Shown here: positions 37,274 to 45,474 of the stretch, in pieces
Numbering within the stretch: position 1 is the first letter of the stretch
How the letters are laid out: the number at the start of each line of letters is the position of its first letter
DNA from: Rhodospirillaceae bacterium
GTDB taxonomy: Bacteria; Pseudomonadota; Alphaproteobacteria; Bin65
NCBI GenBank assembly: GCA_011523655.1
Contig: WTGH01000021.1
Span: 1-64,000 of the forward strand
DNA length: 64,000 nt
Direction of reading: 5' to 3'
Notes under the pieces: model-generated
The model's database searches: none
Told to the model about the DNA's origin: nothing
The model's input: only the letters and a program-made list of their open reading frames with translations
Translations under genes and position numbers: made by a program

Positions 37274-37348
37274 CGAAGGCGGCCGAAAGAAAAGGACTGA
37301 CGCCGGCGCGACGGAACTGACTGCAGAAGAATAACGAAGGAATCGAGC

Positions 37349-37606
37349 ATGTCGTCGGATAAACAACAAAACCTGCAGGACGTTTTTCTGAACAATATCC
37401 GGAAGAACAAGACGCCGGTGACCGTGTTTCTCGTCAATGGCGTGAAGCTTCAGGGCATTGTCACCTGGTTCGATAATTTCTGCGTCCTGCTGCGCCGCGA
37501 TCAGCATTCGCAGCTGGTCTACAAGCACGCGATCTCGACGGTCATGCCGGGCCAGCCGATCCAGCTGTTCGAACCGGACGCAGCGGGCGCCGACACCAAA
37601 GCCTGA
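37349..37606 (+). CDS. hfq: RNA chaperone Hfq
   Basis: This 85-residue Sm-like protein has Sm1 ([25 protein letters not shown]) and Sm2 ([13 protein letters not shown]) motifs. It forms hexamers that bind poly-A and U-rich RNA and mediate small-RNA regulation. The lysine-histidine pair of the proximal site (YKHA) is intact. The start at 37349 follows GAAGGAATCGAG. The TGA stop at 37604-37606 is followed without a gap by the hflX reading frame in the same phase. Confidence 0.97.
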   Translation: MSSDKQQNLQDVFLNNIRKNKTPVTVFLVNGVKLQGIVTWFDNFCVLLRRDQHSQLVYKHAISTVMPGQPIQLFEPDAAGADTKA

Positions 37607-39019
37607 AGCCGGGCCGGCGCCATCGCTATCGAACGACAGCCAGCCGGGCCGCATTCCGGCGCGCCCGCAATTCCGGCCGCGACAGACGCATCGGATACCG
37701 GAGCCGCCGGGGCAGGGGCCCTGGTCGTCCATCCCTGGCTGCGCGGCGACAGCGGCGCGGCGGCGCGCAGCGCCGACCGGCTCGAAGAGGCCGCCGGCCT
37801 GGCGCGCGCCATCGGGCTTGCGGTCCGTGGCGTCCATCCGGCGCCCTGCGCGCGCATCGTGCCGGCGACCTGGATCGGCAAGGGGGCGGTTGAATCGATC
37901 GGCTGCGACGTTGCGGCGGCCGGCGCCGAACTGGTCGTCATGGACTGCACCCTCAGCCCCGGCCAGCAGCGCAACCTGGAACGGCGCTGGCAGTGCAAGG
38001 TCATCGACCGGACCGCGCTGATCCTGGAGATTTTCGGCGCCCGCGCCCGCACCCGGGAGGGCCGGCTTCAGGTCGAGCTTGCGCACCTGACCTGGCAGCG
38101 CAGCCGGCTGGTGCGCAGCTGGACCCATCTGGAGCGCCAGCGCGGCGGCTTCGGCTTTGTCGGCGGACCGGGCGAATCCCAGATCGAGCTCGACCGGCGG
38201 CTGATCGACGACCGGATCGCCCGGCTGAAGCGCGCGCTCGAAACGGTGCGCAAGCGCCGCGCCCTGCAGCGCCAGGCGCGTGCGAAGGTGCCGTATCCGG
38301 TTGCGGCGCTGGTCGGCTACACCAATGCCGGCAAGTCGACCCTGTTCAACCGGCTCACCGCGGCCGGCGTGGCGGCCGAGGACGCCCTGTTCGCGACCCT
38401 CGATCCGACCATGCGCAGGATTGCGCTGCCGCGCGGCCGCCGGATCGTCGTCTCGGACACCGTCGGTTTCATCTCCGACCTGCCGACCGAGCTGATTGCC
38501 GCCTTCCGGGCGACGCTGGAGGAGGTCGCGCTGGCGGATGTCATACTCCATGTCCGCGATATCGCCCGGCCGGACGCGGCGGCCCAGGCCGAGAGCGTGC
38601 GGCGGATCCTGAGCGACCTGGTCGCCGGGGAGAAACTCGCGTCGGCAACGATCGAGGTCTGGAACAAGATCGACCGCGTGGACGGCCCCGGCCTCGAGCG
38701 GCTGCGCAACCGGGCGGACCGGGCCAACGACCGCATTCGGCTCGTCTCGGCGCTCACCGGCGCCGGAGTCGACGGCCTGTGCGCCGAAGTCGAGGACCTG
38801 CTCGGCGCGGCGCGCCGGCGCATGGCGATCCGCGTGCCCTACGAAAAGGGGGCGGCGCTGGCCTGGCTCTACGACCGCGGGGCGGTCGTCGAGCGGACCG
38901 ACGACGAGGCGGGCAGCCTGCTCATCGTCGACATCGAACAATCGGACTGCCGCACGCTGGACAGCCGCTACGGGCTGTCGACGGCGTCTGGAATCGCCGA
39001 CGCACCCGCCCGGCCGTGA
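37607..39019 (+). CDS. hflX: GTPase HflX; start codon not identifiable
   Basis: HflX is a GTPase that splits stalled 70S ribosomes. The N-terminal domain is recognisable from about 37715 (ALVVHPWLRGDSG, then RIVPATWIGKGAVE), and the helical linker RQRGGFGFVGGPGESQIELDRR follows. G1 GYTNAGKSTLFN, G3 DTVGFISDLP and G4 NKID are intact. The coordinates give the maximal open frame after the hfq stop. In this frame no ATG, GTG or TTG occurs before GTG at 37859, which would delete about 80 conserved residues. Candidate non-canonical starts are ATC at 37622 or 37628, ATT at 37670 and CTG at 37721; none has a convincing Shine-Dalgarno. Readthrough of the hfq stop is another formal possibility. Confidence 0.88.
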   Translation, partial: SRAGAIAIERQPAGPHSGAPAIPAATDASDTGAAGAGALVVHPWLRGDSGAAARSADRLEEAAGLARAIGLAVRGVHPAPCARIVPATWIGKGAVESIGCDVAAAGAELVVMDCTLSPGQQRNLERRWQCKVIDRTALILEIFGARARTREGRLQVELAHLTWQRSRLVRSWTHLERQRGGFGFVGGPGESQIELDRRLIDDRIARLKRALETVRKRRALQRQARAKVPYPVAALVGYTNAGKSTLFNRLTAAGVAAEDALFATLDPTMRRIALPRGRRIVVSDTVGFISDLPTELIAAFRATLEEVALADVILHVRDIARPDAAAQAESVRRILSDLVAGEKLASATIEVWNKIDRVDGPGLERLRNRADRANDRIRLVSALTGAGVDGLCAEVEDLLGAARRRMAIRVPYEKGAALAWLYDRGAVVERTDDEAGSLLIVDIEQSDCRTLDSRYGLSTASGIADAPARP

Positions 39020-39030
39020 GTCCGCGGCAC

Positions 39031-39072
39031 TGTATACTGCGTATAGAAGAGTGTATTTGCATGCAGTATACA
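39031..39072. promoter_or_regulatory. AT-rich inverted repeat upstream of the inositol monophosphatase-like gene
   Basis: Perfect 10-bp arms TGTATACTGC (39031-39040) and GCAGTATACA (39063-39072) are separated by 22 bp in an AT-rich patch. The GTATAC core resembles operator half-sites of GntR-type repressors. It lies 32-74 bp upstream of the following gene and could be an operator or a hairpin in the hflX 3' end. Confidence 0.5.
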
Positions 39073-39104
39073 GAATACGGGTTGAATACGAGGTTGGACC
39101 GGTG

Positions 39105-39959
39105 ATGCAGACGGGCGAAAGCCGGCCGCTGCCCGCCTTGCCGGCCTTCGAAACGGTCGACGACATCCTGCGCGAGGCCGCCCGGACCATCGTATTGCCG
39201 CATTTCCGCAACCTCGCCGGCGCGGACGTCAGGACGAAGACGGGCCCCAACGACTTCGTCACCGTGGCCGACGAACGCTGCGAAGCCTTTCTGCGCAAGG
39301 CGTTGACCGAGGCGCTGCCCGGCTCGGTCGCGATCGGCGAGGAGGCGGCGGCGGCCGATCCGGCGGTCCTCGACCGGCTCGGCCGGCCGGGCGACGTCTG
39401 GATCATCGATCCGATCGACGGCACTTGGAATTACGCCCACGACAATCACCGATTCGCTACCATCGTGGCGCTGGTGCGCGACGGAATCACGGTTTGCGGC
39501 TACATCCATCTGCCGTCCAGGGACGAAACCTATGCGGCGGGGCTGGGGCAGGGGGCCCGCGGCGCTTTCGGCGCGCTCCGGCTGCTTGAGCCGGCCGCTT
39601 TCGGCGCCATGACCGGCGCGCTCTATGTCGGAAAATCGCGGGCGCCGGCCATGTTCAAGCAGATCAGGGCGCTGCGCGACCGCGGCCGGCTCGGGCCGCG
39701 CCGCTTTGCGCGCTGCGCCGCCTGGGAATATATCGCGATGCTGACGGGCCGGGCGCACTATGCCGTCTTCACCCGCCTGCTGCCCTGGGACCATGCCGCC
39801 GGGATCCTGATGATCGCCGAGGCGGGCGGCTGCTACGGCTATGTCGACGATGCGCCGCAGTCCGGGCCGTGGCGGCCCGTCGAGCGCGACGTCCCCTTCC
39901 TGCTCGCGCCCGACGCCGCAAGCTGGCGCACGATCCGGGATACGCTGAAGGGCGAGTGA
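39105..39959 (+). CDS. Inositol monophosphatase family protein
   Basis: This 284-residue protein has the metal-dependent phosphatase motifs GEEAAA (first metal site), WIIDPIDGTWNYAHDNHRFA (second) and PWDHAAGILMIAEAGG (third). Relatives hydrolyse inositol-1-phosphate, histidinol phosphate or 3'-phosphoadenosine phosphates, so the substrate is open. The start at 39105 was preferred over an upstream ATG at 39051, because similarity begins after it and a GAGG lies nearby. The gene is inserted between hflX and mazG, which are normally adjacent in this class, and has its own AT-rich leader. Confidence 0.87.
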   Translation: MQTGESRPLPALPAFETVDDILREAARTIVLPHFRNLAGADVRTKTGPNDFVTVADERCEAFLRKALTEALPGSVAIGEEAAAADPAVLDRLGRPGDVWIIDPIDGTWNYAHDNHRFATIVALVRDGITVCGYIHLPSRDETYAAGLGQGARGAFGALRLLEPAAFGAMTGALYVGKSRAPAMFKQIRALRDRGRLGPRRFARCAAWEYIAMLTGRAHYAVFTRLLPWDHAAGILMIAEAGGCYGYVDDAPQSGPWRPVERDVPFLLAPDAASWRTIRDTLKGE

Positions 39960-40000
39960 CGGATGGGGCGGGGAACCGCAGAAATCCGCCGATTTATTTT

Positions 40001-40030
40001 GTAGCGGAAGGTTTAAAACCCCTCCCCTAC
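40001..40030. repeat. Palindromic intergenic repeat, family B
   Basis: The inverted repeat GTAGCGGAAGGTTT...CCTCCCCTAC lies between the converging stops of the monophosphatase-like gene and mazG. It could act as a bidirectional transcription stop; neither side has a long T run. Confidence 0.75.
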
Positions 40031-40098
40031 GGCCCCGGCAACAGCCCGCGCGACGCCGGAGGCGAGGGCAAAACTGCCCTTTTTCTCCGGAAACCCGC

Positions 40099-40971
40099 CT
40101 ATTCTTCGGCCTTCGCCGCGCGCCAGTAGCGCTCCAGCTCTTCCATCGGCAGCGCGGCGATGTCGCGGCCGTCCTGCCGGATGCGGTCTTCCACGCTGCG
40201 GAAGCGGCGCTCGACTTTGCGGTTGGCCCGGCGCAGGGCCTCTTCCGGGTCGATGCCGAGCCGGCGCCCGATCTGGGCGACGGTAAACAACAGGTCGCCG
40301 AGTTCCCCGGCCATGCGGCCTGCGTCGCCGCCACGGATTTCGGCGCGCAACTCGTCCAGTTCCTCCTCGACCTTGCCGGCGATTGACAGGGCGTCCGGCC
40401 AGTCGAAGCCGGCACGCGCCATGCGCCGGCCGAGCTTGTGGGCCCGCAGCAGCGCGGGCAGGGCGGCCGGCACATCGTCCAGAACGCTTGCATTTTCAAG
40501 GCTTTGCCCGGATTTCCTGTTTCTTTCCTGCGCCTTGTGCTCCTCCCAGGCGGCCGACTGGGCTTCGACCGAAGCGACCCGTTCCGCACCGAAAACGTGC
40601 GGATGGCGGCGCTCCATCTTGTCGGCGATGGACCGGGCGACGTCGGCGAAGTCGAACGCGCCGGCCTCTTCCGCCATCCGGGCGTGGAACACGGCCTGGA
40701 ACAGCAGGTCGCCCAGTTCGTCCTGCAAATCCGCCATGTCGTTGCGCCCGATCGCGTCGGCGACCTCATAAGCTTCCTCGATGGTGTAGGGCGCGATGCT
40801 GGCGAAATCCTGCTCAAGGTCCCACGGGCAGCCGCCGTCCGGATTGCGCAGCGCCGCCATGATGGCGAGCAGGCGCTGGATCTGCGCTACGGCTTCCGTG
40901 GCGTCGGCTGCCGAATCGCCGGCCGGATCGGGCGCCGTATCGACGGGGGCCGGAGTAGGGCCGGTCGTCAT
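40099..40971 (-). CDS. mazG: Nucleoside triphosphate pyrophosphohydrolase MazG
   Basis: This 290-residue protein contains two MazG repeats: CPWDLEQDFASIAPYTIEEAYEVADAI with DLQDELGDLLFQ in the first and KVEEELDELRAEI with MAGELGDLLFTVAQI in the second. The EExxE and ExxD metal-binding motifs are intact. It removes non-canonical nucleotides and can lower ppGpp-related signalling in Escherichia coli. A proline-rich N-terminal tail of about 25 residues precedes the first domain. It is the last gene on this strand before tatD, which lies upstream and is also on the minus strand. Confidence 0.93.
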   Translation of the reverse strand: MTTGPTPAPVDTAPDPAGDSAADATEAVAQIQRLLAIMAALRNPDGGCPWDLEQDFASIAPYTIEEAYEVADAIGRNDMADLQDELGDLLFQAVFHARMAEEAGAFDFADVARSIADKMERRHPHVFGAERVASVEAQSAAWEEHKAQERNRKSGQSLENASVLDDVPAALPALLRAHKLGRRMARAGFDWPDALSIAGKVEEELDELRAEIRGGDAGRMAGELGDLLFTVAQIGRRLGIDPEEALRRANRKVERRFRSVEDRIRQDGRDIAALPMEELERYWRAAKAEE

Positions 40972-41005
40972 GATCTTACCCCTTGCGTGTCATATCTTTG
41001 ATTCG

Positions 41006-41021
41006 CATAATATATATTATG
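41006..41021. promoter_or_regulatory. 16-bp AT-rich perfect palindrome upstream of mazG
   Basis: CATAATATATATTATG is self-complementary and lies about 35 bp upstream of the mazG start, in the 59-bp gap after tatD. It overlaps plausible -10 sequences on the minus strand. It could be a promoter core or an operator; the AT content is striking in this GC-rich context. Confidence 0.45.
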
Positions 41022-41030
41022 GAAAATAAA

Positions 41031-41828
41031 TCAGGTTGAAACTGCTGGAGCCGGACGGATTATCTTGTTGAAAAGACGATAGAAATTGTCCGTCGTCGCC
41101 TGCTGGAGCCGTTCCGTTGGCATGTCGCGCACTGTGGCGAGGCATTCGGCGGTGTGAACGACGAAGGACGGCTCGTTGGTCCTGCCCCGGTGCGGCACCG
41201 GCGCGAGGAACGGCGCATCGGTCTCGACCAGGATCCGGTCTTCCGGCAGGTCGCGGGCGATCGCGCGCAGGTCGTCCGCCTTCTTGAAAGTGAGAATGCC
41301 CGAAAAGGAAATGTAGAGACCGAGCGCGACCGCCCGTTCGGCGAGCGCCCGCGAGCCGGTAAAGCAGTGGATGACCCCGGGAAAAGCGCCCTGCTCCCGC
41401 TCCGCCGTCAGGATTTCCATCGTCTCGGCGTCGGCGTCGCGCGCATGGACGATCAGCGGCAGGCCGGTTTGCCGTGCGGCGGCGATATGGGCGCGGAAAC
41501 TGGCGCGCTGGGTTTCGGGACGACTGTTCGTGTAAAAATAGTCCAGCCCGGTTTCGCCGATCCCGACAACCTTGGAATGTTCGGTTTTTTCAACCAGTTG
41601 CGCGGCGTTGCCGACGCCTTCTTCGTCGGCGTTGTGGGGATGGACTCCGACCGAGCAGAAAACCCGCTCATGTTCCGCCGCAATCGCCAGAATGTCGCCG
41701 AACCGGCTCATGCGCGTGCAGATCGTCACGACGGTCTCGATGCCGGCCCGCCAGGCGCGGTCGAGGACGGCAGCGCGGTCCTCGGCCAGAGAGTCGAAAT
41801 CCAGGTGGCAGTGGCTGTCGACCAGCAT
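41031..41828 (-). CDS. tatD: TatD family metal-dependent hydrolase
   Basis: This 265-residue TIM-barrel metalloenzyme is of the amidohydrolase-like TatD family. It begins MLVDSHCHLDFDSL (metal-binding histidines), has VGVHPHNADEEG, GIGETGLDYF, PLIVHARDAD, GVIHCFTGS and ETDAPFLAPVPHRGRTNEPSFV. TatD proteins are 3'-5' DNA exonucleases or D-aminoacyl-tRNA deacylase-like enzymes. It follows metG on the same strand after 23 bp, a conserved pair. Confidence 0.93.
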   Translation of the reverse strand: MLVDSHCHLDFDSLAEDRAAVLDRAWRAGIETVVTICTRMSRFGDILAIAAEHERVFCSVGVHPHNADEEGVGNAAQLVEKTEHSKVVGIGETGLDYFYTNSRPETQRASFRAHIAAARQTGLPLIVHARDADAETMEILTAEREQGAFPGVIHCFTGSRALAERAVALGLYISFSGILTFKKADDLRAIARDLPEDRILVETDAPFLAPVPHRGRTNEPSFVVHTAECLATVRDMPTERLQQATTDNFYRLFNKIIRPAPAVST

Positions 41829-41851
41829 CGTCGGGCGTCGCCGGCAGGCGC

Positions 41852-43402
41852 TCAGGCCGCGTCTTCGGCGACGAAGCGCGGGAACACCGGCCAGGGCGCC
41901 GGCAGCGCCGTGCCCGGCGCGATCCGCGCGGCGAGGGCGGCAAAGTCGCGGGCGCCCTCCTCCTCCGGCACCGCGAGCTGTTCGAGCAGCGCGCCGGCAG
42001 CGCCCGGCACGACCGGCTGCACGAAGATCGCCAGCTGCCGGATCACGTCGGCCAGGACGTAGAGCACCGTCGCCATGCGCGCCGGATCGGTCTTGCGCAG
42101 GGCCCAGGGCGCCTGGGCGTCGACATAGCGGTTGGCGTCGCCGACGACGCGCCAGATCGCCTCCAGCATCCGGTGGATCGCCAGGTCGGCCATGGCATCC
42201 CGCGTGTCATCCACCAGCGCGGCCGAGGCCGCGAACAGCGCTTCGTCCTCCGGGGTGAATTCGCCCGGTTCCGGCACAAGCCCGCCGCAGTTGCGCGCGA
42301 TCATGGTCAGCACGCGCTGGCCGAGATTGCCCAGGTCGTTCGCCAGGTCGCTGTTGATGCGCTGAACGATGGCCTCCGGAGTGACCGAGCCGTCGTTGCC
42401 GTAGGGCACTTCGCGCATCAGGAAATAGCGCATCTGGTCGACGCCGTAGGTTTCCCGCATCGCATCCGGCGTCACCACGTTGCCGACCGACTTGGACATC
42501 TTCCGCCCCTCGATGGTCAGGAAGCCGTGGCCGAACACCTGACCGGGCAGCGGCACGCCGGCCGACATCAGGAAGGCCGGCCAGTAGATCGCGTGGAAGC
42601 GCATGATGTCCTTGCCGACGATGTGGATGTCGGCTGGCCAGTAATGCCGGTAAAATTCCGATTCCTCATCGGGATAGCCGGCAGCCGTGATGTAGTTCGT
42701 CAGGGCGTCGAGCCAGACGTAGACGATATGGTCGTCGTCGTCCGGCACCGGCACGCCCCAGTTGAAGCTGGTGCGCGACACCGACAGGTCCTTCAGCCCC
42801 TGGCGCAGGAAATTCATCAGCTCGTTGCGCCGGTGCGGCGGCGCCGCGAAGCCCGGGTTGGCCTCGTAGTGGGCGATCAGCCTGTCGGTGTAGGCCGACA
42901 GGCGGAAGAAATAGCTCGGTTCCTCGATCCACTCGACCTCGGCGCCGCCCGGCGTCAGCCAGCGGTCGCCGTCGCGGACCAGTTCGTCCTCGCTGAAATA
43001 GGCTTCGTCGCGCACCGAGTACCAGCCGGCGTAGCTGCCGAGGTAGATGTCGCCGGCCTCGACCAGCTTGCGCCAGATCGCCCGGGTCGATTCGTAATGG
43101 CGCGGTTCGGTCGTGCGGATGAAGCCGTCGTTCGAGATGTTGAGCGTCCGGGTCATCTCCTCGAACTGGGCCGCGATCATGTCGCAGAAGGCCTTCGGCT
43201 CCATGCCCTCGGCCCGCGCCGAGGATTCGACCTTCTGGCCGTGCTCGTCCGTTCCGGTCAGGAAGAAGACGTCGTGGCCGTCCAGCCGCTTGTAGCGGGC
43301 GATGACGTCGGTCGAGATCGCTTCGTAGGCGTGGCCGAGATGGGGCGCGCCGTTGACGTAGGAAATCGCCGTCGTAATGTAGAATTTGGGCTTGTCGGTC
43401 AT
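41852..43402 (-). CDS. metG: Methionyl-tRNA synthetase
   Basis: This 516-residue class I aminoacyl-tRNA synthetase has the HIGH-like motif GAPHLGHAYEAI (about residue 17), the DEHGQK segment, a connective peptide and GRKMSKSVGN at about 300, then an anticodon-binding helical domain with QAPWALRK. It lacks the C-terminal EMAP-like dimerisation domain, as usual for this class. The start at 43402 matches the family N terminus (KFYITTAISYVNG). The upstream gap to holB contains repeats. Confidence 0.96.
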   Translation of the reverse strand: MTDKPKFYITTAISYVNGAPHLGHAYEAISTDVIARYKRLDGHDVFFLTGTDEHGQKVESSARAEGMEPKAFCDMIAAQFEEMTRTLNISNDGFIRTTEPRHYESTRAIWRKLVEAGDIYLGSYAGWYSVRDEAYFSEDELVRDGDRWLTPGGAEVEWIEEPSYFFRLSAYTDRLIAHYEANPGFAAPPHRRNELMNFLRQGLKDLSVSRTSFNWGVPVPDDDDHIVYVWLDALTNYITAAGYPDEESEFYRHYWPADIHIVGKDIMRFHAIYWPAFLMSAGVPLPGQVFGHGFLTIEGRKMSKSVGNVVTPDAMRETYGVDQMRYFLMREVPYGNDGSVTPEAIVQRINSDLANDLGNLGQRVLTMIARNCGGLVPEPGEFTPEDEALFAASAALVDDTRDAMADLAIHRMLEAIWRVVGDANRYVDAQAPWALRKTDPARMATVLYVLADVIRQLAIFVQPVVPGAAGALLEQLAVPEEEGARDFAALAARIAPGTALPAPWPVFPRFVAEDAA

Positions 43403-43610
43403 GCCGTCGGAACCGCAGGAGCGGCGTTGGAGGAAGGAGAGCCGGGCGCGCCGGATGTCCGGTATCGTGAGGCCAGACACATAAGACATGCGGCGCTCCG
43501 GCGCTACAGCGGCCAATCGCCCGAGCGGGTTCCGTGCAATGAAGCGGCGCCACCGCGCCGCTCGTATCCCAACGGCCGTAGGGGGACGCCGCCTCGCCGT
43601 TCGCCGGACC

Positions 43611-43654
43611 TGTTACCGATGTAACCGGTCTGGACTGTTACCCATGTATCCGGT
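43611..43654. repeat. Direct repeat TGTTACC-ATGT-A-CCGG, possible insertion-sequence remnant
   Basis: Two 18-bp copies (TGTTACCGATGTAACCGG at 43611-43628 and TGTTACCCATGTATCCGG at 43637-43654) are spaced by 8 bp. Similar short repeats occur at the ends of some IS481-type elements, from memory and not checked. No transposase gene is nearby, so this would be a solo remnant. Confidence 0.5.
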
Positions 43655-43666
43655 TTGCGCCTCTCC

Positions 43667-44815
43667 CTAACCCCCTCCCTCAAGGGAAGGGGGAATGGGC
43701 GCAAGCGGTCGGTCCCGCGATGCATCCGCCGTCCGGACGAGGCGGCCGGTATCGCGGCACGCCTTCAGCACGGTGTGGCGCCTGTCGAGATTGAGCAGTT
43801 CGGCCTCGCGGAACCGTTCCGCGGTCTCGAACCACAGCGCGGCGGCGGCATCGCGCACCGCCGCGTCCCGCGCTTCGCGGGCCAGGATCGCGCTGCGCCG
43901 CGCCAGCAGCTGACCGACGGTGCGGAACGCTTCGGTCGCGCCGGCGCGCGCGACCTGTTCGGCCAGGTCCAGCGCCGCGATGCCGCCGGCCTCTTCCGGT
44001 TCCGCCAGGATGGCGCCGATCCGCCGCTCCAGCGCCCCGGCGTCGGCGTCCAGCAGCCGGATCGCCCGGCCCGGGCTGCCCGCCGCCAGGTCGAGCAGCG
44101 CATCGTCCGCACGGGACGCCAGGTCGGGCGCCGCCGCGGCGATTGCGGCCCGGACATCGTCCGGCGCCAGCGGCGACAGGGCGAGCAGCTGGCAGCGCGA
44201 GCGGATCGTCGGCAGGACGGTGCCGGAAACGTGGCTTACCAATAAAAACAGGCACTTGTCCGGCGGTTCTTCGAGCGACTTCAGCAGGGCGTTGGCCGCG
44301 TTCCGGTTCATTTCGTCGACCGGATCGACGATGACGATGCGCCAGCCGCCGTCGGCCGCCGTCCGGTTGAGAAACTTCATGGCTTCGCGCACGTCGCCGA
44401 CAGCGATCTCGCCGCGCACCTTCCCGGACTCCGGATTGACCGAACGCCGGATGATCCGCAGTCCGGGATGGGCGCCGCCGGCCATCTTCCGCGCCGCCGG
44501 ATCGTCCGGAGCGACGTCGGGCAGGCGATCGGCCGGCAGGACATCGGCCGGCGTTTCCATGCCGGGCAGGCCTGGTAGATCCAGCCCGGCCGGCGGTCCC
44601 GCGCCGTCCAGCGCGCCGGACAGGATGGCGCGGGCGAAGCGCAAGGCGAGCGTCGCCTTGCCGATGCCCTCGCTGCCGGTCAGCAGCCAGCCATGGGCCA
44701 GCCGGCCGCTGTGCCACGCCTTCGACAGCACCGCCTCGGCCGTCTCGTGGCCGACCAGCGCATGGGCGTTCTCCGGGCCGGGCCGGGCCGCCGCCCGCTC
44801 CTTCGGCTCAGCCAT
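43667..44815 (-). CDS. holB: DNA polymerase III subunit delta'
   Basis: This 382-residue clamp-loader subunit has a P-loop LTGSEGIGKATLALRFARAIL (about 45-65) and the helical lid and sensor regions DEMNRNAANALLKSLEEPP and RSRCQLLALSPL. Together with delta, gamma and tau it loads the sliding clamp. The C-terminal residues APIPPSLEGGG are encoded by an intergenic repeat that continues past the stop (to about 43660), so the end is probably not ancestral. The start at 44815 overlaps the tmk end by 8 bp. Confidence 0.92.
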   Translation of the reverse strand: MAEPKERAAARPGPENAHALVGHETAEAVLSKAWHSGRLAHGWLLTGSEGIGKATLALRFARAILSGALDGAGPPAGLDLPGLPGMETPADVLPADRLPDVAPDDPAARKMAGGAHPGLRIIRRSVNPESGKVRGEIAVGDVREAMKFLNRTAADGGWRIVIVDPVDEMNRNAANALLKSLEEPPDKCLFLLVSHVSGTVLPTIRSRCQLLALSPLAPDDVRAAIAAAAPDLASRADDALLDLAAGSPGRAIRLLDADAGALERRIGAILAEPEEAGGIAALDLAEQVARAGATEAFRTVGQLLARRSAILAREARDAAVRDAAAALWFETAERFREAELLNLDRRHTVLKACRDTGRLVRTADASRDRPLAPIPPSLEGGG

Positions 44816-45470
44816 CGGCGAGCAGCCTGCCTTCGACCGCCGCAGCGATCTGCCGGGCCACGTTGTCGGCCGGCGCAGATGCGTCGACGACGACGCAGCG
44901 CGCCGGCTCCCGGCGGGCGATATCAAGAAAGCCGTCGCGCACCGCTTCGTGGAACCGGAGGTCGCGGCCTTCGAAGCGGCTCTCGGCCGCCGGCCCGGAC
45001 GCTGTCCGCCGCCCTGCCCGCGCCAGCCCCGCTTCGGCCGGCAGGTCGAGCATGACGGTGAGATCCGGCGTCAGGTCGACCACCGCGAACCGGGTCAGCG
45101 CCGTCAGCCCGTCGAGCGGCAGCCCGCCGGCGTAGCCCTGGTAGGCCAGGGTCGAATCGGCGAAGCGGTCGCACAACACCCAGGCGCCGCGCGCCAGCGC
45201 CGGCCGGATGAGCTTCTCCGCATGATCGCGCCGGGCCGCGGTGACGAGCAGGGCTTCGGTCGTGGCGTCCCAGCGGTCGGTATCGCCGGTGACCAGCAGG
45301 GCGCGGACCGCCTCGGCGCCCGGCGTCCCGCCCGGCTCCCGGGTCGCGACGGTTTCGACGCCGCGCCCGTCCAGCCAGGCGGCGAGCCGGCGGACCTGGG
45401 TCGACTTGCCGGCCCCCTCCCCGCCCTCGACGGTGATGAAGCGCCCGGCCGCAGGCTTGCGATCTGCCAT
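44808..45470 (-). CDS. tmk: Thymidylate kinase
   Basis: This 220-residue enzyme phosphorylates dTMP to dTDP. It has P-loop ITVEGGEGAGKSTQ, the DRX motif LCDRFADSTLAYQGYAGG, and a lid with arginine (RTASGPAAESRFEGRD). The start ATG at 45470 was chosen over a GTG at 45488 because it fits the family N terminus after the dacD stop (45475). It is co-transcribed with dacD and holB. Confidence 0.95.
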   Translation of the reverse strand: MADRKPAAGRFITVEGGEGAGKSTQVRRLAAWLDGRGVETVATREPGGTPGAEAVRALLVTGDTDRWDATTEALLVTAARRDHAEKLIRPALARGAWVLCDRFADSTLAYQGYAGGLPLDGLTALTRFAVVDLTPDLTVMLDLPAEAGLARAGRRTASGPAAESRFEGRDLRFHEAVRDGFLDIARREPARCVVVDASAPADNVARQIAAAVEGRLLADG

Positions 45471-45474
45471 CGGT

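Noticed and set aside
37859-39019. GTG at 37859 as the hflX start
   Set aside because: It would remove about 80 residues of the conserved HflX N-terminal domain, and no Shine-Dalgarno precedes it.
39051-39104. Upstream ATG at 39051 for the inositol monophosphatase-like gene
   Set aside because: The added 18 residues overlap the palindrome and lack similarity; the ATG at 39105 fits the family better.
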